Shown here: piece after piece, positions 10,363 to 19,425 of the stretch | How the letters are laid out: each line of letters begins with the position of its first letter | Position numbering within the stretch: position 1 is the first letter of the stretch | Source: Ustilago trichophora | Taxonomy: Eukaryota; Basidiomycota; Ustilaginomycetes; Ustilaginales; Ustilaginaceae | NCBI GenBank assembly: GCA_900323505.1 | Contig: OOIN01000003.1 | Span: 1,736,001-1,800,000, forward strand | Direction of reading: 5' to 3' | Length of the DNA: 64,000 bases | The notes under the pieces: model-generated | Database searches by the model: none | The model's input: only the letters and a program-made list of their open reading frames with translations | What the model was told of the DNA's origin: nothing | Made by a program: the position numbers and the translations under genes

Positions 10363-12468
10363 GTTGGAGAGTATGCTTGCCAGCAAAGGCAGATAGGGTG
10401 AAGATGTCGTAGAGGGTTGATGTCCGAAGTATTTAGAGGGAAGCAATGGTCATTGAAGCTGGGGTATTTGTAGCATGGGCAATGATCAGGACTGCTCCAT
10501 ACAGGCTCAGACGGCGACACAACTAGATGCGTTCCATCTTGACAACTGACAATAGGCGAACCAGCGTGTGGTCACCGCTCTGACCACGTCTAGTGGTCGC
10601 TGTATGTGTGACACAAGACGTTAAAAGCGATCAGAGCTCTGGGGTTGCATTCCCACGCAGTCCAAGCGAGAAGATCCAAGCTCGAACAGAAGACACGTCA
10701 AAAGCGGAGACCACCATTGGATGGCTGGGGTAACAATGTCTCAGGTTTGGCGAAGGGACGAGCCCTCATACATCTTGGAGAGATGGACTTCCTGGGTAGC
10801 CGCTGTTCCAAGTGGGGCAAAGGATGGAAAGTGATGCATCATTCCAGCAAACAAGACGGAAAGCGGGGGCAGCGTCATTGAGATTCTGGTTTTTTTTTTT
10901 TCTTTTTCTCCGACGCCGGCTGTTGCTATTCTGTGGCTGGTGGTGCCGTATAGCGTTGGCGCCATGCTTCCCGCTGCCGCGCCAGATGAGGTTGATACGA
11001 TTCGGCTACACGGGAAAGGCACGCTCATGTCCTACCGCACCGCACCGCACCGCACCACCGATCCGAGAAAGATCAAACGCCTCTAAATCTCGAGTGGACC
11101 AGAAGCGTATTCAAAGCAGAAGCAGCGGCACAAGCTTTATCCACTCTGCTGCCGCTGCTCACAGGTATGTTTGAACAAAAGGCGCGTCGGCTCCATGAGC
11201 CGCCTCAATTTTGTGCTTTTTGGGCATGATCCGCAATCCGCATCACATCGTCTAGTGTTGCGGCGAAAACCTTCGTCCTGCCATGTGCGCCCAACAGCCA
11301 TCCTCGACATTCCGTACTAGTGCCTTGCTCTGAAGCGTCTTGTGTCACCATCAGAATCTGCTAGAATCTGCGATCTCGGGTCTGATCATTGCGATGAGCG
11401 TAGCGGCAGATACTGTAGCTACACGAGTGCAGTGAATTGGATTGGAACAGGCTGAGGTGATTACGAGGATCAGAGCAAATTTGGCGGACCGCTGTGACAG
11501 GGGAGCCGCGTTTCCCTGTGTGTGTATATAAAACAATTTTAGCCGAGTACCACGTCTTGTGCCACACGGCCATTGTGACGAAATCAAGAAATCACCGCTG
11601 CGGTTGGCTGAGCTGAGAGAAGAATCGCGGCTGTCAGACTCCTAAGGGAGAGTAGAGAAGGCCGCGGCTCCGCCCAGTCATTTCGCCCGCAAGCTAACCT
11701 GTCCGGGCCTGTCGAATCAACATTGCGTTGCGGCAACGCCCTCTTTGTGAACCTTGAGTTGCAGCCATTCCAGCCGCGGTTCTTTACACGACTAACCCTT
11801 GTCCATACGTTGAAGACCGCGAGAAATCGCCGATGTGATGTTGGAAAAGCACATCGGCCGATGCCACTTGCCCTCCCAGACTTGCATCACTGGTTGAGCC
11901 TCTGGTAGCGGACCCTTTCCGTTGTATTCCTGTGAGCTTGTTCGATCTTGTAATGCAAGCCCTGCTGGCGCTTTGTTGCTTCGATGGGGTCGTCAGGAAT
12001 GAAAATTGGGCTGCATGAAGGTACACCTCCGATCTCGCATTGACATCTTATCTGACTCCTCTCAACTCTCCTTCTTATGGAGTTCGTCAACAGCTTTAAC
12101 AGTCCGATAAGTCATAGCACAGAAAGACGGCCTCTATGCAAGTCGCCCAACGCGAGTATGGAAGTGACATATCTTTGCGTTGCTCACGGATGTAGCTTTG
12201 CGCTGCCCACGGATCTAGCTCGCCTGAGTATTCAGCATAGAGTTCCTAGATACTGCTGGAGGGTCGCGCAACTGTATCGGCAACGATGAAGCTGACAAGT
12301 AGAACGTAGCTGGAATGGTCAAATGCCTGCATTGAAAGATGCTGAAAAGTGGTATAAACAAGGTGAGGTCGAGGGAGTGCAGCTGCGGCAGCTGAGAACC
12401 GAAGGCGAATGAATGCCTACAGTCTACGTTCGCAAGTCGTCCAAAGCCATGATCATGCGGCCACGAGA
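10363..12468. other. Gene-poor intergenic region (2.1 kb)
   Basis: I find no coding sequence with supporting motifs here. It contains a short CCGCA tandem run (about 11035-11057), a T-rich tract (about 10891-10911), a TATATAAAA string at about 11523 and a TACTGTA at 11411. A 23-bp imperfect tandem duplication (20/23 identical) is at 12175-12220. It probably includes the P450 promoter and the 3' region of the small V-ATPase gene. Confidence 0.45.
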
Positions 12469-12868
12469 TCACAATTGGATGCGACTATATCTTCGGTGAA
12501 CGCCCAACTGGCAGCCGCAGAAGGCAATGAAAGCGATGTAGATCAGGGCAGCGACGTAGCATGTCTGACCGACGGCGAGTCCGTCTTGTGGGTCCGAGGT
12601 GCTGCCCATGAGCGCTGGCCAATTGTGCTGGAAGCCATAGCCAAAGATGGCAAGAATGACGGAGCCGAATACGGATACTACTGTGCAGCAGCTGGCTGTT
12701 GATGTGGATTATCGATGCAATGTATGTAATGAGTGCAAGTGAGATGATGAGAAGATGAGGAGGTGAGTCCCTGTCAGCATGGATTCATCCAGCCTTTGCG
12801 TTCCTGCTGATGCTGCTGCTATATGACTTACCAAGACCGCTGCCGACTACTGGTCGTGCCATCGACAT
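12469..12868 (-). CDS. V-type ATPase subunit f (RNase-kappa / yeast YPR170W-B family)
   Basis: Small two-TM subunit of the Vo sector of the vacuolar proton pump. Exon 1 (12832-12868) encodes MSMARPVVGSGLA and exon 2 (12469-12695) the rest; intron 12696-12831 has a GTAAGT donor. The 87-aa product matches the yeast 85-aa subunit in length and layout: an N-terminal RPVV, a Cys-Cys pair, a first membrane segment (VVSVFGSVILAIFGYGF), a polar loop with the signature GSTSDPQDGLAVGQT, and a second membrane segment ending in FCGCQL. A second ATG at 12862 gives MARPVV and is equally plausible. It shares a 356-bp divergent promoter with the PSO2/SNM1 gene. I compared it with family sequences from memory, not by a search. 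Confidence 0.88.
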
Positions 12869-13224
12869 GATTGCTGTGTGTGAGGCGGAGAGAAGAGGGT
12901 GGTGTGGACCACCAAAGCTGTGAGAGCAACAACTTCCGATCTGTGCGTGACGGCGAGTGCAGCTCTGACGGCCCCTGCGTTGAAACTAACATTCTTGTCA
13001 ATAAAAATGCACGTGACTGTTCGCTCTTAATTTTGAACCCTGAAAAAAAAAAAGGGAAAGTCACAGCTGCACGCTTAATGCACAGTTGGGTGGAGGTGCA
13101 GAAATCCCACAGCTTCCGTTGAATTGACTCAGCCACCCATCCTGCGCTACACCCTCACCATCATCCCGACACCAGCCACTACATCATCTAAGGCCATCTC
13201 AACGCGGGGCCATGGATCGACGAA
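12869..13224. other. Divergent promoter between V-ATPase subunit f and PSO2/SNM1
   Basis: A compact 356-bp bidirectional promoter with an A-rich run at about 13043-13053. No coding sequence apart from an upstream ORF that starts at 13212. Confidence 0.5.
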
Positions 13225-13289
13225 ATGGCACTGTCAGTAGTAGCCTCTCCTACAAAAAGGAGAAAGCTGGCCTCCTCGAGCCCTTCTAA
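13212..13289 (+). other. Overlapping upstream ORF of the PSO2/SNM1 gene
   Basis: An ATG in strong context (GCCATGG) 13 bp before the main start opens a 25-codon frame that ends at 13289, beyond the main ATG. Ribosomes starting here would miss the main start, so it may lower translation. Confidence 0.5.
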
Positions 13290-15858
13290 GCAAGCTGGGC
13301 CAAGTGGCTCAGCTCAGCCTTCTCTCTTCTCCTTCTTTGGCAATGGGCGTCCACCAGCAACCTCGCCTTCGCCATCAGATTCGCTCCAGCGTACATCATC
13401 CGATCACAAGCGAGAGGACGGTCGATCAAGGACTTCCTCGGTTCTAGCAGAGTCCAAAACAGAGCGCTCCGCAGACTGTCCCATCTGCGGCAAAAAGGTT
13501 CCCTTCAACACCGTACAAGCACATGTCAATACCTGTCTCGATGCTGCCGACTCGATAGCGCAAGAACCTGACATACTGAGAGATCACGTCAACGAGCAGC
13601 GTATCACACCCGGCCAAGAGACTGCGCCAAGCCAGTCTTGCTCGCCTGCACCTGCACCAGCGCCGTTAAAAGAGTCTCCCAAGGAAGCACCAACACTGTT
13701 CCAACCTGCCAGACTCACATCAATATCAGAGCTCGCGTCGACATTCGATGCTGAAATCGCTCCAACAAGTGCGAACGATGCAAGCTCGAGTGTCTCATCA
13801 AGGCCTGCACCTGTGCCGCAGGCTGGCAGGACACCATTATCGCTGCTTTCTTCAGCCAAGCGTGCAGCCTCCTCTGCCTTTACAGTGCTCATGAAGTCGC
13901 ATTCCGAGTCCAAACAATGGGCGACAGCCGATGCAGTCGAGGCTGCCAACTACCGCGGTAAAGCAAGGACCAGACCCGAGGCGCGTACTGCACCTTTCTA
14001 CAAGGCACTCGAAGGCATGCCACTCACCGTCGACGCTTTCCGCTTTGGCAAGATCGAAGGTTGCCGTGGCTATTTTCTCACCCACTTTCACAGCGACCAC
14101 TATGGCGGCATGACTTCCAATTGGAATCACGGCCCTATCTACTGTAGTGTCACTACAGCCAACCTGTGCCGTACTCATCTCGGCGTCGACCCGCAATGGC
14201 TTCGACCGCTGCCCATGGAAGTGGCCGTGCCGGTCCCCGACAGCGGCGGCGTGATGGTCACCTGCATCGAGGCCAATCACTGTCCCGGCTCGTGTCTCTT
14301 CCTCTTCGAGGGGCCCCAGACGGCACAGTTGCTCTCAAGGAATCATGCTAGCCCTCATATCGGAACAGGCAGGATCTTTCGCTATTTACACTGTGGAGAC
14401 TTCCGCGCCAGCCCAGTCCACACGAACCACCCATCCATAGCGGGTAAGAAGCTCGACATCATCTACCTTGACACGACGTACTGCAATCCGCGGTACTGCT
14501 TCCCAGCTCAAGATCAGGTTATCGAAGCATGTGCCGAGCTGGTGCGTCGGATGGTACCCGAGGAACAGCTCGAAGCCAATCGGGCAGCTATCAAAAACGA
14601 ACAAGACGGAGAGCAGGCGGAGGATTGGAGAACAGCACCACCACGTAGGGGCAAGAACAGCGTCGATCGGAACAGCGCATCAGCGAACGCATTCAAAGGA
14701 TGGTTCAACACCAAGGCTGAAAACTCGGATGGTTCGCTTTCCGCCCTGCCCCCACCACCACTTTCCAGAGATTCCAGCCTCGGCGACTTGAAACGAGACG
14801 AGGATGCGGCTTCTGTGAAGCAGGAGGATGCACAAGAGGATAGTCTGGACTATGATGAAGAGGAGCTCTTCTTGGGCGAGCAGGACCAAGATCTTCTGGC
14901 CGAGGAGGACAGCAACTACGAGAGCCCTGCCAATGCATCGAGCGAGTCCCCTGCTCCTCGCGTCAAGCTTGAGCCATCTGAAGATGCTCTGCTCGACTTC
15001 AACCCGGACGACGCAAAGCCGGAAGTCAAGGTAGACTCTGACGCAGCTGATTCTGGGCCAGCAGCCGCACCGGGCGCAGCACAGCCAAACAAGGTCGAGG
15101 AAGCTGTCAATGACGCCAAGCCAGCGACATCAGACGACACAAATGCATCCAACTGGCTTACCAAGCATTCCGAATCCTCTCGAGATGCCATCAGCTCCAC
15201 GCGGCGTCGCGACGGTGGCCGACTTCTCGTCGTCATTGGCACCTACACCATTGGTAAAGAACGCATCGTCAAAGCCGTTGCTCGCGCCATGAATTCCAAG
15301 ATCTTCTGCATGGACTCGCGAAAGTATCGCGTCTACGCGCAGCTGGAAGATCCCGAGCTCCATTCTCTTCTCACTCGCTCTCCTTCCGCATCTGTGCACG
15401 TTACCAACCTGCACGCGATCAACGGTGAAGGCCTTCGCGATGTCGTTGCCGCACTCCGTGCACGCGGTCACGATTTCACCCATGCCGTGGCATTTCGTCC
15501 AACAGGATGGACCTATAAACCTCCCATTGGGATGGATACCGTCTCTCCCAGCTTAGACCGACTGATCCAGTGGAATCAATCGCGCTCCTTCAGCTGGCAA
15601 AACCTCTACCCGACCAGAGATAGCACGGCCGACTACCAAATTTTTGGCGTTCCTTACTCGGAGCATTCTAGCTTCTTCGAGTTGACCGCCTTCGCCCTAT
15701 GCACGAGGTACGACAGGATCATTGCCACCGTCAATGTGGGTAGTCCGAATAGCAGAGCAAAGATGGCCAAATGGTTCGAAAAGTGGATGCTCGAAAAGAG
15801 GCGTAGGGAGAAGCACGGATTGGGCGAGTTGGAGAATAGGGCTTTGACTTACTGGTGA
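13225..15858 (+). CDS. PSO2: DNA interstrand cross-link repair nuclease PSO2/SNM1
   Basis: 5' exonuclease of the metallo-beta-lactamase/beta-CASP class that digests DNA past interstrand cross-links, acting in the nucleus. The intronless gene encodes 877 aa. Visible parts: a basic KRRK at 11-14 (likely nuclear signal), a PIP-box match QPSLFSFF at 31-38 (PCNA binding), a UBZ4 zinc finger CPICGKK...HVNTC starting at Cys85, the metal-binding HFHSDHYGG near residue 290, EANHCPGSCLFLFEG, a second metal region LHCGDFRAS, then the beta-CASP and DRMBL parts ending with GVPYSEHSSFFEL and VNVGSPNSRAKMAKWF. An acidic low-complexity insertion of over 200 residues (about 445-655) separates the strand after DQVIEACAELV from LLVVIGTYTIGKERI. 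An overlapping uORF precedes the start. Confidence 0.95.
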   Translation: MALSVVASPTKRRKLASSSPSKQAGPSGSAQPSLFSFFGNGRPPATSPSPSDSLQRTSSDHKREDGRSRTSSVLAESKTERSADCPICGKKVPFNTVQAHVNTCLDAADSIAQEPDILRDHVNEQRITPGQETAPSQSCSPAPAPAPLKESPKEAPTLFQPARLTSISELASTFDAEIAPTSANDASSSVSSRPAPVPQAGRTPLSLLSSAKRAASSAFTVLMKSHSESKQWATADAVEAANYRGKARTRPEARTAPFYKALEGMPLTVDAFRFGKIEGCRGYFLTHFHSDHYGGMTSNWNHGPIYCSVTTANLCRTHLGVDPQWLRPLPMEVAVPVPDSGGVMVTCIEANHCPGSCLFLFEGPQTAQLLSRNHASPHIGTGRIFRYLHCGDFRASPVHTNHPSIAGKKLDIIYLDTTYCNPRYCFPAQDQVIEACAELVRRMVPEEQLEANRAAIKNEQDGEQAEDWRTAPPRRGKNSVDRNSASANAFKGWFNTKAENSDGSLSALPPPPLSRDSSLGDLKRDEDAASVKQEDAQEDSLDYDEEELFLGEQDQDLLAEEDSNYESPANASSESPAPRVKLEPSEDALLDFNPDDAKPEVKVDSDAADSGPAAAPGAAQPNKVEEAVNDAKPATSDDTNASNWLTKHSESSRDAISSTRRRDGGRLLVVIGTYTIGKERIVKAVARAMNSKIFCMDSRKYRVYAQLEDPELHSLLTRSPSASVHVTNLHAINGEGLRDVVAALRARGHDFTHAVAFRPTGWTYKPPIGMDTVSPSLDRLIQWNQSRSFSWQNLYPTRDSTADYQIFGVPYSEHSSFFELTAFALCTRYDRIIATVNVGSPNSRAKMAKWFEKWMLEKRRREKHGLGELENRALTYW

Positions 15859-16152
15859 TCGAACAATACACAGTGTTTTGCCTCTCTCAAGACGATTATT
15901 GCAGTGCGTGATGTTGGCTGTGATACAGTATGCGAATGGCACTCATGACTGTATTTGAACTCCATTTTTTGAGCGCGCAAAAAACGATCTGCTGTGGTTG
16001 TATGACAAGGACATAATTTGTACACAACTCAACTGTAACAGATGTTGGTCTCTCAAGAGACTTGTTCTCAGTGTCAGAGCGCGCAGATGTTTGATCAGAA
16101 TCGTGAATGCATTGCGAAAGCAATAGAACATACATATGCAACTAGCGCACTG
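15859..16152. other. Convergent 3' intergenic region
   Basis: Short AT-richer stretch between the ends of PSO2/SNM1 and the phospholipase gene, with a TACAGTA at 15924-15930. Nothing else seen. Confidence 0.4.
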
Positions 16153-17922
16153 TCAAACCCTCTTGAGATCAAACTTGATCAACAGCGTCGAATGAGTCTC
16201 TCTACCTTTCAAATCGAGCAATCGGATAAACCTCCATCCGTCGGCTGCATACGTCAATCTCACCGCAGCAACGGCGAACAGAGGATTTCTGGCAAACTTG
16301 TCATCGCTCTTGATAAGGATCCTGACAAATGCCAATTCGTCATGTTCAAACTCCCACTCGAGAGTTTCGTGCCAAATCGGGTCTGTAGGGATTGGTTGCT
16401 CGCCCTTGTGGATGATGCCGAGTTTGTGCTGTTTGTAAGGTTTGGTTTTCTCCTTTGGTGGATCTTGTTTGAGATCAGAAGGGAGGATGAGGGTGCAAGT
16501 GACGTAAGGGCGGATGTCGTCTGCTTCTCTGCCTTTGGGAAGGGGGAGGTCGGTGGCTCCTGCGATGTGAAGGGCGAGCTTGTGACGGCCGAGCGAGGTG
16601 TTTCCATCACCGCCGATGCGAAGGCCAGGTGGTTTGAGGACGTATCCGTCCGAACCGGAGAAGAGCGCTTCGTTGAGCTGGATACTGTGGTCAAAAGTCT
16701 GCCAGTTGAGAGCGCACACTTGAGCACCGACTCCCCAGAAGGGGACGGGATTGAGATTCTTGGAGCTGATGCGGGTACCTTTAGGGTAGACACGCATAAG
16801 ATGCTCCGCGTTGTGCTTCTTGATAGCGGCTGTCTGCTTGGGGAGGAGGTCCAGGAGGCCGGTCTCCGAGATGTTGATCAGATGATCGTGTGGACCGTTG
16901 GTCAGCGTCGAAGTGTACCAAGAATCGTTGACGGGCTTGACAGATTGAGCGTAGACACCGAGAGCGCAGAGCTCCGGGATGATGCCTGCCTTCTTGGCCT
17001 CGTTGCGCTTTGCCTTGTTCTTCTTCTCTTCCTCGTCATCCTCCTCTTCATCGGCTTCCTCGACAGGAGGCTTGTCGGATAGATGAAATTCGACCATGAC
17101 CGCGATCTTGGCACCTAAATGATCGAGTGCCGTATGCTCACTCGCAGGCTGCCCCTTGTCAACGGGACCCGAGATGAGCAAATCACCCCACACCTCGTGC
17201 ATGATCTCGACCAGCCTCTTCTGGCCCGCATGACCACAGTGGTTTTCGAGCGACAAGAGCACAGGAGCGACTTTGAAGCTTTGATCTCGCTTCGCCTCCT
17301 CCTCTTCCTTTTGAATTGCCCGCTTCATGGTCTCGCAGACGGCGCGGAAGGGAATGTGCGAAGCGAGCGTGTAACCGTGCGTCACTTTTGGCTCTGATGG
17401 GTTGTCGTCGTTGTCCCATGCATCGATCTCGACACACCTTGCGCCCGTAATCAACACATGCTCGTAGGCCACCGCCGACGAGCTACCGTACAGCTGATGA
17501 GCTAGAAGATACGTATTGTGCGAAGAACTCACAAAGTACTCGCTCAGCGGGCGGCTACGATCGCGCACGTAGTCTGGAACATTGATGTGCGACTTGTCCA
17601 CAAACGCCTTGAGCGCATCGGAGCTTGCTGCATTGGGTTGATCTAGAGCAGCATCGTTGGCAGAGAGCAGGTGTTCTTTTACCAAAAATTCGCGGAGTGC
17701 ATGGCTGACTCGAAGCTCGGATTTGGTGATCTTTGTACGACGGGCTGCATGTCCACCACCGGCAATCGAGTCGAATTCGACTTCTTCACCGAGATTGTCT
17801 CCGCCTCCTTCGGGGTCAGAGGAGCCGGTCTTGGAGAAAGGGTTGAGCTTGGCAAATTTGGAAGTGAGGATGGAGGGCGCTGCCTCTCCGTCCTTTGTGT
17901 GTGGGTCTGTGTTGTCGGACAT
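16153..17922 (-). CDS. PLC1: Phosphoinositide-specific phospholipase C (delta-type)
   Basis: Hydrolyses PI(4,5)P2 to diacylglycerol and IP3 at membranes. The intronless frame gives 589 aa from the ATG at 17922; a TATATATA string about 75 bp upstream supports this start. The X domain begins near residue 125 with PLSEYFVSSSHNTYL (catalytic His135). It continues with GARCVEIDAWD, VTHGYTLASHIPF (second His182) and PVLLSLENHCG. A charged, disordered X-Y linker with EEADEEEDDEEEKK follows. The Y domain contains ISSKNLNPVPFWGVGAQ and the substrate-site string SGSDGYVLKPPGLR. A C2 domain ends the protein. The short N-terminus shows no clear PH domain, so the protein is smaller than many fungal Plc1 proteins. 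Confidence 0.94.
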   Translation of the reverse strand: MSDNTDPHTKDGEAAPSILTSKFAKLNPFSKTGSSDPEGGGDNLGEEVEFDSIAGGGHAARRTKITKSELRVSHALREFLVKEHLLSANDAALDQPNAASSDALKAFVDKSHINVPDYVRDRSRPLSEYFVSSSHNTYLLAHQLYGSSSAVAYEHVLITGARCVEIDAWDNDDNPSEPKVTHGYTLASHIPFRAVCETMKRAIQKEEEEAKRDQSFKVAPVLLSLENHCGHAGQKRLVEIMHEVWGDLLISGPVDKGQPASEHTALDHLGAKIAVMVEFHLSDKPPVEEADEEEDDEEEKKNKAKRNEAKKAGIIPELCALGVYAQSVKPVNDSWYTSTLTNGPHDHLINISETGLLDLLPKQTAAIKKHNAEHLMRVYPKGTRISSKNLNPVPFWGVGAQVCALNWQTFDHSIQLNEALFSGSDGYVLKPPGLRIGGDGNTSLGRHKLALHIAGATDLPLPKGREADDIRPYVTCTLILPSDLKQDPPKEKTKPYKQHKLGIIHKGEQPIPTDPIWHETLEWEFEHDELAFVRILIKSDDKFARNPLFAVAAVRLTYAADGWRFIRLLDLKGRETHSTLLIKFDLKRV

Positions 17923-18465
17923 TGTGATAGACTGACTGTTCCTGTCTAGATATGAGAGGGTGACGATCAAACTTGATGAGGTGAAGAAATGGGCGTTATA
18001 TATATCTTGATGTTTTGACTGAATCCAGCTAGAGATGGTGCGAGGTAGGTGAGCTGACCTTGTCGTAGAACAGCATGAGAATGCTACTGGCCAGTGTAGC
18101 AGTTGAGGAAGTTGTTTGATGCATGCACCTCGACGGCATGTCCTTTTAAGCGGTTTGTGGAGGCATGGCGGTGCAGTGCAGTTTCAGTGCTGTTCCGCCT
18201 TCCGGAAAAAGAAAAAGAAAACGAAAAAGAAAGAGCGCATTGACCGCTCTTGGTGCCGAAAATGCGCGCTCGAGCCAAATGCTCAATCCAAACTCTCGTC
18301 CGGAAACAAATTCAAGCTCCACGCAGCAAAAGCACAACTCGGGACTCGCAACTCAATCCAAAAGTGTTGTTCTCGCTCAGTCCCGGCTGTGCACTTCAAC
18401 ACCTTTCCACGTTTCACCCTTGTTCCATCTTCTTCGTATACGCCTCCTCCGGTTGAACAGCAAAC
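17923..18465. other. Divergent promoter region between PLC and the Tic20-like gene
   Basis: No coding sequence seen. The PLC TATA-like element is at 17997-18004, and an A/G-rich tract (GAAAAAG repeats) is at about 18204-18235. The last 50 bp before 18466 are pyrimidine-rich, as expected for a 5' leader. Confidence 0.5.
17997..18004 (-). promoter_or_regulatory. TATA box of the phospholipase C gene
   Basis: TATATATA on the coding (minus) strand lies about 75 bp upstream of the ATG at 17922. Confidence 0.5.
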
Positions 18466-19176
18466 ATGTCGGATCAAAAGCAACCGCTCATCAACAACAC
18501 CGGATATCGCGAGTCTCTCGATGAAGATCTCGACCCACGCTATGCAACCGAATCCTACCAGCACCAACCCGCCTCCTCAGTCGGCAACCACAACAATGCC
18601 AACGTAGTCTTTGACGCAGCATCAGCGGTCGAGTCGCAATCACAACCCTCGAGAGGCTTCAAAGCATCTTCGGTTCCATCGTGGCAGCAGTCGCAATCGA
18701 GTTCTGCCTCTGCCTCCTTGCAAGGCGTCAGCGGAGGATACTCCTCTCATTCGTTTGGGACATCGCGGGCGTGGAGTTTGAGCAGCATCTGCGCGATCGC
18801 TTGGGCTCTGCCGCCTTTCAGCTCGGCATTTGTTCTGATCTGGGAGACGGAGAACGATCTGGCGCGCTTCCACGCTTATCAGGCGGGCATCAGCGGGGCG
18901 GCGCTGATCGTGTTGTTGTGGATTCTGAGATCGGTGCTAGGCTTGAAGACGATCGGGTTGCTGGTCGGGATGGGCGCCTATGGATGGTTCTGGGTCAACG
19001 CGTAAGTTCTTCACCCCGCTCTCTTGTCGTGATGCGATGCATATGCTAACGCTTGCTTTCTATTTTGCCACGAAAACGACAGATCAACGGCACACAAATC
19101 AGCACCTTCGCTTTCGAGAAACCCATACCTCCCACACATTGGCGACATAGCGTCCAGATGGGTCGGCGAAGAGTGA
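18466..19176 (+). CDS. Tic20-like (DUF4870/UPF0132) membrane protein
   Basis: Unknown function. Exons 18466-19001 and 19083-19176 (intron 19002-19082, branch-like CTAAC at about 19046) encode 209 aa. The first 100 residues are polar and Ser/Gln-rich. The membrane part has about three hydrophobic segments, including SICAIAWALPPFSSAFVLIW, then the hallmark DLARFHAYQAG, and ISGAALIVLLWILRSVLGL. The second exon is needed because it gives the conserved ending YLPHIGDIASRWVGEE. These strings are typical of fungal proteins in the DUF4870/Tic20-like family. There is no experimental clue to role or location in the sequence. Confidence 0.8.
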
Positions 19177-19425
19177 TCTCATCCAAGCAGTTTACACGTG
19201 CAAGTCAATGCATTAGGGCCAAGAGATTGTCAAACCCAGGTATCTTGCAATGGGCAGCACCAGAAACTACACATGGAGCCGAAATCAGTCTGAAAGGCTC
19301 GCATGGTGGTTTCCTTGTCAACCTTCGATCTTCAACACACAACATGGTCTATCGAGTTGAGCGTCCAGTCCGCTTCCGAATTGCTCTCTATACTGCATAA
19401 TTGAAAATTGATGATCAGTGGCTGT

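Noticed and set aside
8635..10401. Open frame of 588 codons on the plus strand, opposite the P450 gene
   Set aside because: It mirrors the P450 gene and has no domain motifs. Long antisense frames arise here because C/G-ending codons rarely create stops on the other strand. The same holds for the frames opposite the GMC (34729-36219), flavin oxidoreductase (27004-28125), carboxypeptidase (53146-54321), MDR (56271-57419) and PLC (16042-17082) genes.
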